Below, in pieces: positions 28,735-38,903 of a stretch of 64,000 bases of DNA. The position numbers were made by a program, and so were the translations under genes. The stretch lies in the NCBI RefSeq assembly GCF_001654925.1, contig NZ_LXER01000006.1, forward strand, positions 558,001-622,000, read 5' to 3'. The notes under the pieces are model-generated. The model had not been told where the DNA came from. It did no database searches and saw nothing but the letters and a program-made list of their open reading frames with translations. Numbering within the stretch: the stretch's first letter is position 1; every line of letters starts with the position of its first letter. Source of the DNA: Buttiauxella brennerae ATCC 51605. Its GTDB lineage: Bacteria; Pseudomonadota; Gammaproteobacteria; Enterobacterales; Enterobacteriaceae.

Positions 28735-29118
28735 AGCCACCTCTGAGTTTTTAAAAACAATGGGTTTTTATGAGTTGTATGTTCAATGCACACAATCCAG
28801 CCCATTGTTTACTTATGTCATTAAAGGAATGACGAATAAATATTAAAAGCGTAGTAATATTAATGACTTCGTCACTCCAGTGCCATTGCAATATATCCAG
28901 TTAATTTGATTTAAGGCAATGCCATGTGATTCCTTGTCAGAATTTGCATAGAGTAAGTATAGATGTGTTTTGAAACAAGTTAGAATTGTCTTGTTTATAA
29001 AAATGCAATCAGAATTTTCTTGCAATTTATTCCTTGAAAACTTTAATTTTCATTACTTAATATATTACCATTACTAAATATATAACTATTATCTTGTCGT
29101 TTTTTACCCTCTGTCATC
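28735..29118. other. AT-rich gap between aqpZ and ybjD
   Basis: About 380 bases with no supported gene. The sequence is markedly AT-rich, with many short A and T tracts (notably 29030-29100), which favours nucleoid-protein binding such as H-NS or Fis; that is inference. The aqpZ promoter should be here, but I could not pick a convincing pair of hexamers. Confidence 0.4.
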
Positions 29119-29148
29119 TTACAAACCCTTGAACCAACCCGCTATACT
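29119..29148 (+). promoter_or_regulatory. Candidate sigma-70 promoter for ybjD
   Basis: TTACAA (29119-29124), an 18-base spacer, then TATACT (29143-29148), lying 57 bases before the ybjD ATG. Four and five matches to the consensus hexamers. Inference from motif and position. Confidence 0.5.
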
Positions 29149-29204
29149 CGACTCATTGCCACTTTCGGCACCTTATGGAATGCGGTACGTGACCAGGAGG
29201 GATT

Positions 29205-30860
29205 ATGTTTCTCGAGCGCGTGGACATCGTGGGATTCAGGGGTATTAACCGCCTTTCGTTAATGCTTGAGCAAAATAACGTGTTGATTGGTGAAAACGCG
29301 TGGGGTAAATCCAGCCTGCTGGATGCGCTCACCCTGTTATTATCACCGCACGAAACTCTCTATCATTTTAACCGTGATGATTTCTATTTCCCGCCGGGCG
29401 ATGTGCAAGGCCGTGAACACCATTTACACATTGTATTGACCTTTCGGGAAGCGGCTCCAGGTCACCATCTTGGGCGGCGTTATCGCTCGCTGGCCCCCGT
29501 CTGGGTGGCAGGGGATGACGGTTTTCATCGCATCATGTATCGCCTGGTGGGTGAGCTTGCACAAGACGGTTCGATTCTGACGCTACGCAGTTTCCTTGAT
29601 GACAAAGGCCACGCAGTTGAGCTTGATGATATCGACACCGTGGCGAAACAGATCACTCGCCTCAACCCGGTGTTGCGGTTACGCGATGCGCGTTTTATGC
29701 GACGCCTGCGTAACGACAGCATTCCCGCTATGCCAGAAACTGAAATGACCGCGCGCCAGTTGGATTTCCTGGCGCGAGAGTTAGTATCACGCCCGCAAAA
29801 CCTTACCGATGCACAGTTGCGGCAGGGGCTTTCGGCAATGGTGCAATTATTAGAGCACTATTTTTCTGAGCAGGGAGCCACGGCACATCAGCGCCTGTTG
29901 CGCCGCCGCTCGCACGATGAGCAACGAAGCTGGCGTTACCTGGATATTATCAACCGCATGATAGACAAGCCCAACAGTCGCGCTCATCGCATGATTTTGC
30001 TGGGTATGTTCTCAACGCTTCTGCAAGCAAAAGGAACCGTAGCGCTGGATAAAGACGCTCGTCCGCTTTTGCTGGTGGAAGACCCGGAAACACGGTTGCA
30101 TCCCATTATGTTGTCGGTGGCGTGGCATTTGTTAAACCTGCTGCCGCTGCAAAAAATCACCACCACCAATTCCGGTGAACTGTTATCACTCACCCCGGTG
30201 GAGAATGTCTGCCGTCTGGTACGTGAATCATCAAAAGTCGCGGCATGGCGGCTTGGTCCTGGCGGAATGAATGCCGAAGATAGCCGCCGTATCGCCTTTC
30301 ATATTCGTTTTAACCGAGCATCTTCTCTGTTTGCGCGCTGCTGGTTGTTGGTCGAAGGGGAAACAGAAGTGTGGGTGATGAATGAACTGGCGCGCCAGTG
30401 CGGTCACCATTTCGATGCCGAAGGGGTGAAAGTCATCGAATTTGCGCAGTCTGGTTTACGCCCACTCATCAAGTTTGCACGGCGTATGGGCATTGAATGG
30501 CATGTGCTGGTGGATGGCGATGAAGCAGGTAAGAAATATGCGTCCGTTGTGCGTGGTATTCTGGAAAATGATCGTGATCAGGAGCGCGATCACCTCACGA
30601 TACTTCCCGCGATGGACATGGAGCATTTCATGTATCGTCAGGGGTTTGCCGATGTCTTCCATCGCGTGGCGCAAATTCCCGAAAACGTGCCGATGAATAT
30701 GCGGCGTATTATCGTGAAGGCCATCCATCGCTCTTCGAAACCTGATTTAGCCATTGAAGTGGCGATGGAAGCGGGCAGGCGTGGTGTTGAGGCTGTGCCG
30801 TCGCTGTTGCGAAAAATGTTCTCACGCGTGTTATGGCTTGCGCGTGGCCGGGCTGACTAG
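29205..30860 (+). CDS. ybjD: YbjD, OLD-family ATP-dependent endonuclease-like protein
   Basis: A 551-residue protein (E. coli YbjD 552) with an N-terminal ABC-type ATPase, Walker A GENAWGKSS at residues 29-37, and a C-terminal TOPRIM domain with the acidic motif LLVEGETEVW near residue 383 and VLVDGDEAG near 437. This is the layout of OLD (overcoming lysogenization defect) nucleases. In E. coli the gene is chromosomal core and its role is unknown; stand-alone class 1 OLD proteins can cut DNA. No GajB-like or other defence partner lies beside it. Confidence 0.92.
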   Translation: MFLERVDIVGFRGINRLSLMLEQNNVLIGENAWGKSSLLDALTLLLSPHETLYHFNRDDFYFPPGDVQGREHHLHIVLTFREAAPGHHLGRRYRSLAPVWVAGDDGFHRIMYRLVGELAQDGSILTLRSFLDDKGHAVELDDIDTVAKQITRLNPVLRLRDARFMRRLRNDSIPAMPETEMTARQLDFLARELVSRPQNLTDAQLRQGLSAMVQLLEHYFSEQGATAHQRLLRRRSHDEQRSWRYLDIINRMIDKPNSRAHRMILLGMFSTLLQAKGTVALDKDARPLLLVEDPETRLHPIMLSVAWHLLNLLPLQKITTTNSGELLSLTPVENVCRLVRESSKVAAWRLGPGGMNAEDSRRIAFHIRFNRASSLFARCWLLVEGETEVWVMNELARQCGHHFDAEGVKVIEFAQSGLRPLIKFARRMGIEWHVLVDGDEAGKKYASVVRGILENDRDQERDHLTILPAMDMEHFMYRQGFADVFHRVAQIPENVPMNMRRIIVKAIHRSSKPDLAIEVAMEAGRRGVEAVPSLLRKMFSRVLWLARGRAD

Positions 30861-30866
30861 CCCGGC
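30847..30866. terminator. Hairpin at the ybjD-ybjX junction
   Basis: GCCGGGCT and AGCCCGGC form an 8-bp GC-rich stem around GACT. The stem includes the ybjD stop codon, and the hairpin lies between convergent genes only 12 bases apart. It may end transcripts in both directions, although T-runs are weak. Confidence 0.45.
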
Positions 30867-30872
30867 AGTTGC

Positions 30873-31865
30873 TTAAAACTGCTGCTCAATATGCGTTGTC
30901 ATCTCATCTAGCAAGTTGTAGCGGCGGCGATACTCAGCGCGTTTTTTGCTGGCTATCTCCTCAAGGGGTTTGCGCGCCACGCTCAAAGGCAGATTAAAGA
31001 AACCTTCTGGCAATAATTCACCGCTCATGGATTGCCAGAAGCTATCGTAATCAGCATGGATTTTGTCTTTCTTCTTTTTTGCATAACGCCATGAGCGATA
31101 GATGTGCGCGCTGTTGCTCACCGCAAGAATCTGTTTTGCTCCGAAATGGCGTGCCAGTTGGCAGGTTGCTTCGAGCACCAGACGTTTTGGGAACAATCCG
31201 TGACAGGCTTTCGTGGCAACCTGGATATATTCATGCGGGACATCGCTTTTAGCGCCCTGCAATCCGCCGATAAAAACTGTTTTTTGGCCTTGATGCTGGC
31301 ACAAGGTGAAGGTTAACCCGGCAAGTGAAATACCGTCTTCGCGGGTGAACGTGACCGTCGCTTCACCTTCTTTGTCGAGATTCGCGATAGCACATAAATT
31401 CAGGTAGTAGGAGCATTCATCTTTACCCGTTATGGTTGCCAGACGCGCCCCTTTTTCTGAATAGTGCCGTTGTAACAACATTGCTGGCAATGCATCCGTC
31501 AGTTCGTGGTAGTGGAAAGACAATGCATTCACCACAGCCTTGCGGTTAAAATTCGCTGTTAAATAAGGGCGATGGGTTCGGCAGGGCAGACCAGGCTGCA
31601 CATGAAGCAGCTTTTCAAGCCAGGGTTGATGAGATAAATCGCTCAGTAAGCGCGCCGTAGTAAGCGGGCTTGCCAGTGACCGAAGGACAAACTTGCGCCG
31701 GTAAGCCGGATCTTTCCAAGCACTTCCAGGCGTCCATTGCCCTTTTGCCAGACAAAGAAACAGCTGCCAGCCATTGAGCTGGGGGATTGAAATAAGTTCG
31801 TCTACGGTAATTGGCGACATGATTGAAACCGGGTTGATAAAGAATGGTGTAATTTCACCACTCAT
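30873..31865 (-). CDS. ybjX: YbjX, VirK-like DUF535 protein
   Basis: A 330-residue protein of the DUF535 (VirK/YbjX) family, the same length as E. coli YbjX. In related enterics, family members are PhoP-linked and have been tied to envelope and peptide resistance; the biochemical role is unknown. The basic stretch [17 protein letters not shown] near residue 260 is typical. The ATG at 31865 was chosen over the in-frame TTG just upstream. It is divergent from macA. Confidence 0.9.
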   Translation of the reverse strand: MSGEITPFFINPVSIMSPITVDELISIPQLNGWQLFLCLAKGQWTPGSAWKDPAYRRKFVLRSLASPLTTARLLSDLSHQPWLEKLLHVQPGLPCRTHRPYLTANFNRKAVVNALSFHYHELTDALPAMLLQRHYSEKGARLATITGKDECSYYLNLCAIANLDKEGEATVTFTREDGISLAGLTFTLCQHQGQKTVFIGGLQGAKSDVPHEYIQVATKACHGLFPKRLVLEATCQLARHFGAKQILAVSNSAHIYRSWRYAKKKKDKIHADYDSFWQSMSGELLPEGFFNLPLSVARKPLEEIASKKRAEYRRRYNLLDEMTTHIEQQF

Positions 31866-31961
31866 CAATTCAACGAATGTTCAATCAGTCGCCAGAGAGC
31901 CGTAGGTTCGTGGTTTTTGTTGAGACTTTATTTAATTAGCCAGTTTGTTTGCAGGATACCT

Positions 31962-33077
31962 ATGAGATTCAAGGGAAAAATAAAAAAACGTTATTGGCTT
32001 CTGGGCCTGTTGGTATTGCTGTTCGTCATTTGGCTCTGGAAGTTTCTGAACGCGCCAGCGCCGGTTTATCAGACCATGATTGTGCGCAAAGGCGAGCTGC
32101 AACAGAGCGTGTTGGCGACCGGCAAACTCGATGCTTTGCGTAAAGTTGACGTGGGTGCTCAGGTCAGCGGGCAGCTAAAAACGTTGTCGGTCAATATCGG
32201 CGATAAAGTGAAGAAAGATCAGCTGTTGGGGGTTATCGATCCCGAACAAGCACAAAACCAAATCAAAGAAGTAGAAGCGACGTTAATGGAACTGCGTGCT
32301 CAGCGTCGCCAGGCACAGGCGCAGGCTAAACTCGCGCAAGTGACGTTAAGCCGCCAGCAGGCACTGGCCAAAACACAGGCAATATCACAACAGGATTTGG
32401 ACACCGCCGCGACCGATCTGGAAGTCAGGCAGGCACAAATCGGCACCATTGATGCGCAAATTAAACGTAATCAGGCGTCGTTAGATACCGCAAAAACCAA
32501 CCTTGATTACACGCAAATAGTGGCGCCGATGGCGGGTGAAGTGACGGAAATCACCACTAAACAAGGCCAGACGGTGATTGCAGCTCAGCAAGCGCCGAAC
32601 ATTCTGACGCTTGCCGATCTCGGCACAATGCTGGTGAAAGCTCAGGTTTCTGAAGCTGACGTGATTCACCTGAAGCCCGGCCAAAAAGCGTGGTTTACCG
32701 TGCTTGGTGATCCGCTAACGCGCTATGAAGGGCTGTTAATTGATATTTTGCCAACGCCGGTAAAAGTGAATGACGCAATATTTTATAACGCCCGTTTTGA
32801 GGTACCGAATCCGAAAGGCGTATTGCGTCTTGAAATGACTGCACAGGTGCATATTCAGCTTGGCGGCGTGAAAGACGTGTTAACCATTCCGCTTGCCGCA
32901 CTAGGCGAGCCGGTTGGCGATAACCGTTACAAAGTTTCGGTTTTACGTAATGGCGAAACCCGTGACCGCGAAATTATCCTCGGGATGCGTAACGACACCC
33001 AAGCGCAGGTTGCCACTGGGCTAACCGAAGGCGAAGAAGTTGTGATTGGTAAAAGCACCGCCGGGAGTGCGCCATGA
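31962..33077 (+). CDS. macA: MacA periplasmic adaptor of macrolide/enterotoxin efflux pump
   Basis: A 371-residue membrane fusion protein, the E. coli length. A single N-terminal membrane helix (about residues 10-27, after a basic start) anchors it in the inner membrane. The lipoyl halves flank a long coiled-coil hairpin rich in Q, A and K (about 90-180), followed by beta-barrel and membrane-proximal domains. It joins MacB to TolC. The ATG at 31962 follows GCAGGA, and the gene overlaps macB by four bases. Confidence 0.96.
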   Translation: MRFKGKIKKRYWLLGLLVLLFVIWLWKFLNAPAPVYQTMIVRKGELQQSVLATGKLDALRKVDVGAQVSGQLKTLSVNIGDKVKKDQLLGVIDPEQAQNQIKEVEATLMELRAQRRQAQAQAKLAQVTLSRQQALAKTQAISQQDLDTAATDLEVRQAQIGTIDAQIKRNQASLDTAKTNLDYTQIVAPMAGEVTEITTKQGQTVIAAQQAPNILTLADLGTMLVKAQVSEADVIHLKPGQKAWFTVLGDPLTRYEGLLIDILPTPVKVNDAIFYNARFEVPNPKGVLRLEMTAQVHIQLGGVKDVLTIPLAALGEPVGDNRYKVSVLRNGETRDREIILGMRNDTQAQVATGLTEGEEVVIGKSTAGSAP

Positions 33078-35020
33078 CAGCACTGCTTGAGCTACGGGAT
33101 ATTCGCCGTAGCTATCCGTCGGGAGACGAACAAGTTGAAGTGCTTAAGGGCATCAATATCACTATTGAAGCCGGTGAGATGGTGGCGATTGTCGGGGCAT
33201 CAGGCTCTGGCAAATCCACGCTGATGAACATTCTTGGCTGTCTGGATAAACCCAGCAGCGGCAGTTACACAGTGGCGGGGCAAGATGTCGCGTTGCTGGA
33301 CAGCGATGCGCTTGCCACATTACGCCGTGAGCACTTTGGTTTTATCTTCCAGCGCTACCATTTGCTCTCGCATCTGAACGCGACCCAAAACGTGGAAGTG
33401 CCTGCGGTGTATGCCGGTACGGCGCGAGTTTACCGCCAGCAACGTGCACGAGCGTTGTTGATGCGGCTGGGGCTTGCTGAGCGCGTTGACTACTTGCCTT
33501 CCCAGCTTTCAGGCGGACAACAGCAGCGCGTCAGTATCGCCCGTGCGCTGATGAATGGCGGGCAAGTTATTCTTGCTGATGAACCAACTGGCGCACTCGA
33601 TAGCCATTCGGGTGAAGAAGTGATGGCGACGCTCAAGCAACTGCGTGAGCAGGGGCACACGGTCATCATTGTGACCCATGACCCGACGATAGCCGCGCAA
33701 GCACAGCGTGTTATCGAAATTCGCGATGGGGAGATTATCAGCAATCCACCGTCTGTGGTTCAACAGGCAGGTGCACCGAAAGAGGTGAAACCTCAGCCTG
33801 TAAACTCGGCATTTCAGCAAACACTTAGTAGTTTCCGTGAGGCATTTACCATGGCCTGGCTTGCGCTGGCGGCGAACAAAATGCGCACGCTGTTGACGAT
33901 GCTTGGGATCATTATCGGCATCGCTTCGGTGGTGTCGATTGTGATTGTCGGGGATGCGGCAAAGCAGATGGTGTTGCAGGATATTCGCTCGATAGGCACC
34001 AATACGATTGATATCTATCCTGGTAAAGATTTTGGCGACGATGACCCGCAGTATCAGCAGGCGCTGAAATATGACGATCTGGCAGCAATAAGCCAGCAAC
34101 CGTGGGTCAGCTCAGCCACACCTGCGCTTTCAAGCAACTTACGCTTACGTTATGGCAATGTTGATGCTGCCGCCAGCGTGAACGGTGTCAGCAGCCAGTA
34201 TTTTAACGTCTACGGCATGACTTTCAGCGAAGGTAACACCTTTAACGAAGAGCAGCTGGCAGGGCGCGCACAGGTGGTGGTGCTCGACAGCAACACCAAA
34301 CGGCAGTTGTTCCCGGATAAAGCCAAAGTGGTGGGTGAAATCGTGCTGGTGGGGAATATGCCCGCGACGGTAATTGGTGTAGCGCAAGAGAAGCAGTCGA
34401 TGTTTGGCAGCAGTAAAATTCTGCGTGTCTGGCTGCCGTATAACACCATGGCCGGGCGAGTGATGGGACAAAGCTGGCTGAACTCCATCACGGTGCGCGT
34501 TAAGGAAGGCTACAACAGCCATGAAGCTGAGCAGCAGCTCAATCGTTTGTTGCAGTTACGTCACGGTAAGAAGGATTTCTTTACCTACAATATGGACGGC
34601 CTATTGAAAACGGCGGAAAAGACCACACGTACTCTTCAGATGTTCCTGACTTTGGTGGCGGTCATTTCGTTGTTGGTAGGCGGTATTGGCGTGATGAATA
34701 TCATGCTGGTGTCGGTAACCGAACGCACCAAAGAGATTGGTATTCGTATGGCGGTTGGCGCTCGGGCCAGCGATGTATTGCAGCAGTTCCTGATTGAAGC
34801 GGTGCTGGTGTGCCTGGTGGGCGGTGCGTTGGGGATTTCGTTATCTCTGCTGATTGCCTTCACGCTGCAACTGGTTTTACCGGGCTGGGAAATTGGTTTC
34901 TCGCCGATGGCATTGTTAACCGCATTTGCCTGTTCGACTGCGACGGGAATTATTTTTGGCTGGCTGCCCGCGAGAAATGCCGCAAGATTGAACCCGATTG
35001 ATGCGCTGGCGCGTGAATGA
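33074..35020 (+). CDS. macB: MacB ABC transporter for macrolides and peptides
   Basis: A 648-residue inner-membrane ABC protein, the E. coli length. The N-terminal ATPase has Walker [10 protein letters not shown] (41-49) and LSGGQ near residue 145. A first membrane helix follows near 275, then a large periplasmic domain, and three C-terminal helices from about 525. With MacA and TolC it expels macrolides, enterotoxin and related molecules from the periplasm. The ATGA overlap with macA implies coupling. Confidence 0.97.
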   Translation: MTALLELRDIRRSYPSGDEQVEVLKGINITIEAGEMVAIVGASGSGKSTLMNILGCLDKPSSGSYTVAGQDVALLDSDALATLRREHFGFIFQRYHLLSHLNATQNVEVPAVYAGTARVYRQQRARALLMRLGLAERVDYLPSQLSGGQQQRVSIARALMNGGQVILADEPTGALDSHSGEEVMATLKQLREQGHTVIIVTHDPTIAAQAQRVIEIRDGEIISNPPSVVQQAGAPKEVKPQPVNSAFQQTLSSFREAFTMAWLALAANKMRTLLTMLGIIIGIASVVSIVIVGDAAKQMVLQDIRSIGTNTIDIYPGKDFGDDDPQYQQALKYDDLAAISQQPWVSSATPALSSNLRLRYGNVDAAASVNGVSSQYFNVYGMTFSEGNTFNEEQLAGRAQVVVLDSNTKRQLFPDKAKVVGEIVLVGNMPATVIGVAQEKQSMFGSSKILRVWLPYNTMAGRVMGQSWLNSITVRVKEGYNSHEAEQQLNRLLQLRHGKKDFFTYNMDGLLKTAEKTTRTLQMFLTLVAVISLLVGGIGVMNIMLVSVTERTKEIGIRMAVGARASDVLQQFLIEAVLVCLVGGALGISLSLLIAFTLQLVLPGWEIGFSPMALLTAFACSTATGIIFGWLPARNAARLNPIDALARE

Positions 35021-35050
35021 TTTTAATCTGAGGTATTACGTTTGGTTATA

Positions 35051-35078
35051 AAAATGCCAGCGTACAAGCTGGCATTTT
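35051..35078. terminator. Bidirectional terminator between macB and cspD
   Basis: AAAATGCCAGC and GCTGGCATTTT form an 11-bp perfect stem around a GTACAA loop, with T-runs on both sides. It lies between the convergent macB and cspD genes. Confidence 0.85.
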
Positions 35079-35109
35079 GATTTAGGGATGTACACAATGA
35101 AACAAAAGG

Positions 35110-35334
35110 TCAGGCGACCGCTGCTTCGAGCTCCAGAGGCACAATCAAACTAGCGTGGTTGCCTTTTGGTCCCTGATGTACATCAAACCTGACAGTTTGT
35201 CCGGCTTTAAGCGTTCTGTAACCATCCATCTGAATGGTGGAGTAATGCGCGAAGATATCTTCGCCGCCGCCTTCGGGGCAGATAAAACCGAACCCTTTGG
35301 CGTTATTGAACCATTTAACTGTACCCGTCTCCAT
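35110..35334 (-). CDS. cspD: Cold-shock-like protein CspD (DNA replication inhibitor)
   Basis: A 74-residue single-stranded nucleic acid-binding protein, the E. coli length. RNP1 KGFGFI is at residues 13-18 and RNP2 DIFAHYS at 26-32. Unlike CspA it is induced in stationary phase and starvation and inhibits replication; it is a Lon substrate. The ATG at 35334 gives the conserved METGTVKWFNN start. It is divergent from clpS. Confidence 0.95.
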   Translation of the reverse strand: METGTVKWFNNAKGFGFICPEGGGEDIFAHYSTIQMDGYRTLKAGQTVRFDVHQGPKGNHASLIVPLELEAAVA

Positions 35335-35657
35335 GCTTCTACATCCTTCGAAAATCTTATAAGTGAGATGGAATGAACCGGTGGGTGAGGGCGGGCTGTT
35401 CAAAACCTCGCCAACTCACGCTTGTACAATGTAGATAAATTAACCATGTCGTCAAGCGTTGCACAGGGGGGGACGATTGAAAATGAGTCAAAAATTTGAA
35501 GCAGTTAACGCTATTGTGATTAATGTGACAGAGCTCTCGATCACGATTTACTGTCCCTTTTGAACACGATGAGTCACGTTGGCTGAAAGCGTATTACACT
35601 CAACCTATGGGCTTCGCCTTTATGACAATGGGCGATTAAACATGATGACGATTTGCA
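35335..35657. other. cspD-clpS divergent control region
   Basis: About 320 bases without a supported gene. It must hold the cspD promoter and the clpS promoter. GTGA and TCAC half sites around 35519-35544 are too far apart for a CRP site. I found no confident operator. Confidence 0.4.
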
Positions 35658-35978
35658 ATGGGTAAGACGAACGATTGGTTGGATTTTGACCAGCTAGTGG
35701 GTGATAAACTGCGCGAAGCGCTTAAACCACCCTCCATGTATAAAGTAATGTTAATGAACGATGACTACACGCCGATGGAATTTGTTATTGACGTGCTGCA
35801 AAAGTTCTTTTCTTATGATGTAGAACGTGCGACGCAATTGATGCTCACTGTGCACTATCAGGGTAAAGCTATCTGTGGCATTTTTACTGCAGAAGTAGCG
35901 GAAACCAAAGTCGCGTTAGTGAACCAGTACGCAAGGGAGCATGAGCATCCGCTGCTGTGTACGCTAGAAAAAGCCTGA
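35658..35978 (+). CDS. clpS: ClpS adaptor for N-end rule substrates
   Basis: A 106-residue adaptor, the E. coli length. It recognises N-terminal Leu, Phe, Tyr and Trp residues and hands substrates to ClpA. The binding loop includes [15 protein letters not shown] (about residues 33-47), and H66-type [10 protein letters not shown] follows. The flexible N-terminal tail inserts into ClpA. It precedes clpA by 27 bases. The aat gene nearby makes such N-degrons. Confidence 0.96.
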   Translation: MGKTNDWLDFDQLVGDKLREALKPPSMYKVMLMNDDYTPMEFVIDVLQKFFSYDVERATQLMLTVHYQGKAICGIFTAEVAETKVALVNQYAREHEHPLLCTLEKA

Positions 35979-36005
35979 AGAAGGCAAAATTTGGGGGAGG
36001 TGCCT

Positions 36006-38279
36006 ATGCTCAATCAAGAACTGGAACTCAGTTTAAACATGGCTTTCGCCAGAGCGCGCGAGCACCGACATGAGTTTATGACTGTCGAGCATCTGTTACT
36101 GGCTTTGCTCAGTAACCCATCGGCTCGCGAAGCGCTGGAAGCGTGTAGCGTAGATCTGGTGGCGCTACGACAGGAACTCGAGGCCTTCATCGAACAAACC
36201 ACACCGGTTCTGCCAGCCAGTGAAGAAGAGCGTGACACTCAACCTACGCTCAGCTTCCAGCGCGTGCTGCAACGTGCGGTGTTCCACGTCCAGTCTTCTG
36301 GTCGCAGTGAAGTGACTGGCGCAAATGTGCTGGTGGCTATCTTTAGCGAGCAGGAATCCCAGGCAGCGTACCTGCTGCGTAAACATGAAGTCAGCCGCCT
36401 TGATGTGGTGAACTTCATCTCTCACGGTACACGTAAAGACGAACCTAATCAGGCACCCGGTGCAGAAAACCCGGTCAATGAAGAGCAAGCAGGCGGGGAG
36501 GAACGTATGGAAAACTTCACCACCAATCTCAACCAGCTTGCACGCGTGGGAGGGATCGATCCGCTGATTGGTCGCGATAAAGAGCTCGAGCGCGCCATTC
36601 AGGTTCTGTGTCGTCGTCGTAAAAACAACCCGCTATTAGTGGGTGAATCGGGTGTCGGTAAAACCGCGATTGCTGAAGGGCTTGCCTGGCGTATTGTGCA
36701 AGGTGATGTTCCGGAAGTGATTGCTGATTGCACCATTTACTCGCTGGATATCGGCTCGCTGCTGGCGGGCACGAAATACCGTGGTGACTTTGAAAAACGT
36801 TTCAAAGCGCTGCTTAAACAGCTTGAGCAGGATCAGAACAGCATCCTGTTTATTGATGAGATTCATACCATCATCGGTGCGGGCGCTGCATCGGGTGGGC
36901 AGGTTGATGCCGCAAACCTGATTAAGCCGCTGTTGTCGAGTGGCAAGATTCGTGTAATCGGTTCTACCACTTATCAGGAGTTCAGCAATATCTTCGAAAA
37001 AGACCGTGCTTTGGCGCGTCGCTTCCAGAAAATTGATATTACTGAGCCAAGCGTTGAAGAAACCGTTCAGATCATTAACGGCCTGAAACCGAAATACGAA
37101 GCGCACCATGACGTGCGTTATACCGCGAAAGCGATTCGTGCCGCGGTTGAGCTGGCGGTGAAATATATTAACGATCGCCATCTGCCAGATAAGGCCATTG
37201 ACGTTATCGACGAAGCGGGCGCTCGCAGCCGCCTGATGCCGGTGAGTAAGCGTAAGAAAACGGTCAATGTTGCTGATATCGAAACCGTGGTCGCCCGTAT
37301 TGCGCGTATTCCGGAGAAGAGTGTTTCAGCAAGCGATCGCGACACGCTGCGAAGCCTTGACGATCGCCTGAAAATGCTGGTGTTTGGCCAGGATAAAGCC
37401 ATTGAGGCGTTAACCGAAGCCATCAAAATGAGCCGTGCCGGTTTAGGGCATGATCATAAGCCAGTGGGTTCCTTCCTGTTTGCCGGGCCTACGGGTGTCG
37501 GTAAAACTGAAGTGACCGTTCAGCTGGCGAAATCGCTAGGTATTGAGCTGCTGCGCTTTGATATGTCGGAATACATGGAACGCCATACGGTGAGCCGTTT
37601 GATTGGTGCACCTCCTGGATACGTTGGTTTCGACCAGGGCGGCCTGCTGACGGATGCGGTCATTAAACATCCACACTCTGTGTTGTTGCTTGATGAAATC
37701 GAAAAAGCGCACCCGGATGTCTTTAACCTGTTATTGCAGGTGATGGATAACGGTACGTTGACCGATAACAACGGGCGCAAAGCAGATTTCCGCAACGTGA
37801 TTCTGGTGATGACGACCAACGCCGGTGTGCGTGAAACCGAGCGTAAGTCTATTGGCCTGATTCGTCAGGACAACAGCACTGATGCAATGGAAGAGATCAA
37901 AAAGATCTTTACCCCGGAATTCCGTAACCGTCTGGACAACATTATTTGGTTCAACCATCTGTCTACCGATGTGATCCACCAGGTTGTCGACAAGTTTATT
38001 GTTGAGTTACAGGTGCAGTTGGATCAGAAAGGTGTCTCTCTGGAAGTGAGCCAGGAAGCGCGCGATTGGCTGGCAGAAAAAGGCTACGACCGTGCGATGG
38101 GCGCTCGTCCAATGACGCGTGTTATTCAGGACAACCTGAAAAAACCACTCGCTAACGAACTGTTATTTGGTTCACTGGTGGATGGGGGCCAGGTATCGGT
38201 GGCGCTGGATAAAGAGAATCAGAAACTGATTTATAATTTCCATAGTGCGCAGAAACATAAACCGGAAGCGGCTCATTAA
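36006..38279 (+). CDS. clpA: ClpA unfoldase subunit of ClpAP protease
   Basis: A 757-residue hexameric AAA+ unfoldase. The N-terminal double-repeat domain (1-143) binds ClpS. D1 Walker A GESGVGKT is at 213-220 and D2 Walker A GPTGVGKT at 494-501. Pore loops include TKYRG (256-260) and GYVG (538-541), and the ClpP-docking IGL loop is at 616-618. The ATG at 36006, after GGGGGAGG, matches the E. coli N terminus. A second good ribosome-binding site precedes internal M168. Confidence 0.97.
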   Translation: MLNQELELSLNMAFARAREHRHEFMTVEHLLLALLSNPSAREALEACSVDLVALRQELEAFIEQTTPVLPASEEERDTQPTLSFQRVLQRAVFHVQSSGRSEVTGANVLVAIFSEQESQAAYLLRKHEVSRLDVVNFISHGTRKDEPNQAPGAENPVNEEQAGGEERMENFTTNLNQLARVGGIDPLIGRDKELERAIQVLCRRRKNNPLLVGESGVGKTAIAEGLAWRIVQGDVPEVIADCTIYSLDIGSLLAGTKYRGDFEKRFKALLKQLEQDQNSILFIDEIHTIIGAGAASGGQVDAANLIKPLLSSGKIRVIGSTTYQEFSNIFEKDRALARRFQKIDITEPSVEETVQIINGLKPKYEAHHDVRYTAKAIRAAVELAVKYINDRHLPDKAIDVIDEAGARSRLMPVSKRKKTVNVADIETVVARIARIPEKSVSASDRDTLRSLDDRLKMLVFGQDKAIEALTEAIKMSRAGLGHDHKPVGSFLFAGPTGVGKTEVTVQLAKSLGIELLRFDMSEYMERHTVSRLIGAPPGYVGFDQGGLLTDAVIKHPHSVLLLDEIEKAHPDVFNLLLQVMDNGTLTDNNGRKADFRNVILVMTTNAGVRETERKSIGLIRQDNSTDAMEEIKKIFTPEFRNRLDNIIWFNHLSTDVIHQVVDKFIVELQVQLDQKGVSLEVSQEARDWLAEKGYDRAMGARPMTRVIQDNLKKPLANELLFGSLVDGGQVSVALDKENQKLIYNFHSAQKHKPEAAH
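36495..36509 (+). promoter_or_regulatory. Internal ribosome-binding site and start in clpA
   Basis: GGGGAGG at 36495-36501 lies five bases before ATG 36507 (M168, followed by ENFTTN). In E. coli an internal start at M169 produces a shorter ClpA that lacks the N domain; the same signal is kept here. Confidence 0.65.
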
Positions 38280-38302
38280 TTTATCCGTATGACGGAATAA
38301 AA

Positions 38303-38330
38303 AAAGGCCAGGTCATCGACCTGGCCTTTC
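38303..38330. terminator. Bidirectional terminator between clpA and infA
   Basis: AAAGGCCAGGTC and GACCTGGCCTTT pair over 12 bases around ATC, flanked by an A-run on the left and TTTCT on the right. It ends clpA and the convergent infA transcript. The whole gap is only 114 bases and contains no tRNA. Confidence 0.88.
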
Positions 38331-38393
38331 TATTACTAATTTGTACTTAATTGTTCACGCCGCCTGTTGTTGCCGCAGCGCTAAATAAAACTA

Positions 38394-38612
<219 letters not shown>

Positions 38613-38631
38613 CTAATCCTCGAGGGTATCA

Positions 38632-38805
38632 CTACCATAGTTTTGAACCGGCAAGATAATGCCCAAGTTCACGTATCATGTAAAGAATTGTTGGTGAAAT
38701 CACCAGCGAAAGTGCAATTTGCGCATTACCCAAAACCCACTCAAAAGCTGCACTAATGGCGCTTAGGATGAGGGCTGCGAAGAGATAAACGATGGGTTGT
38801 CCCTG
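38632..38805 (-). CDS. Hydrophobic small open frame upstream of infA (unproven)
   Basis: A 57-codon frame between two stops ends 20 bases before infA. It reads as a membrane protein: a hydrophobic run IVYLFAALILSAISAAFEW, then a second run IALSLVISPTILYMI, then RELGHYLAGSKLW. There is no ATG, GTG or TTG near its upstream end; the first usual start is a TTG at codon 26, which would leave 32 residues with one helix. It could use a rare ATC start, be a gene remnant with a lost start, or be chance sequence in the infA leader. I do not recognise a family. Confidence 0.3.
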   Translation of the reverse strand, partial: QGQPIVYLFAALILSAISAAFEWVLGNAQIALSLVISPTILYMIRELGHYLAGSKLW

Positions 38806-38903
38806 TTAAAGCTAATCCCAAACGGCGGCGGGGTAATGAGCAGAGCTCACTCTGCGGGGCTAATTATAACACTCTTAACAGTAATGTGCCGTAAACATTA
38901 TCG

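Noticed and set aside
35519-35545. A CRP site between cspD and clpS
   Set aside because: The GTGA and TCAC halves are twelve or more bases apart instead of eight, and the flanks do not match.
36636-37181. A 181-codon minus-strand frame opposite clpA
   Set aside because: Shadow of clpA; the composition and lack of recognisable domains argue against a gene.
38613-38903. A relocated tRNA in the infA-aat gap
   Set aside because: No acceptor stem, T-loop or CCA-like 3' end on either strand; the sequence is instead an open frame with hydrophobic codons.
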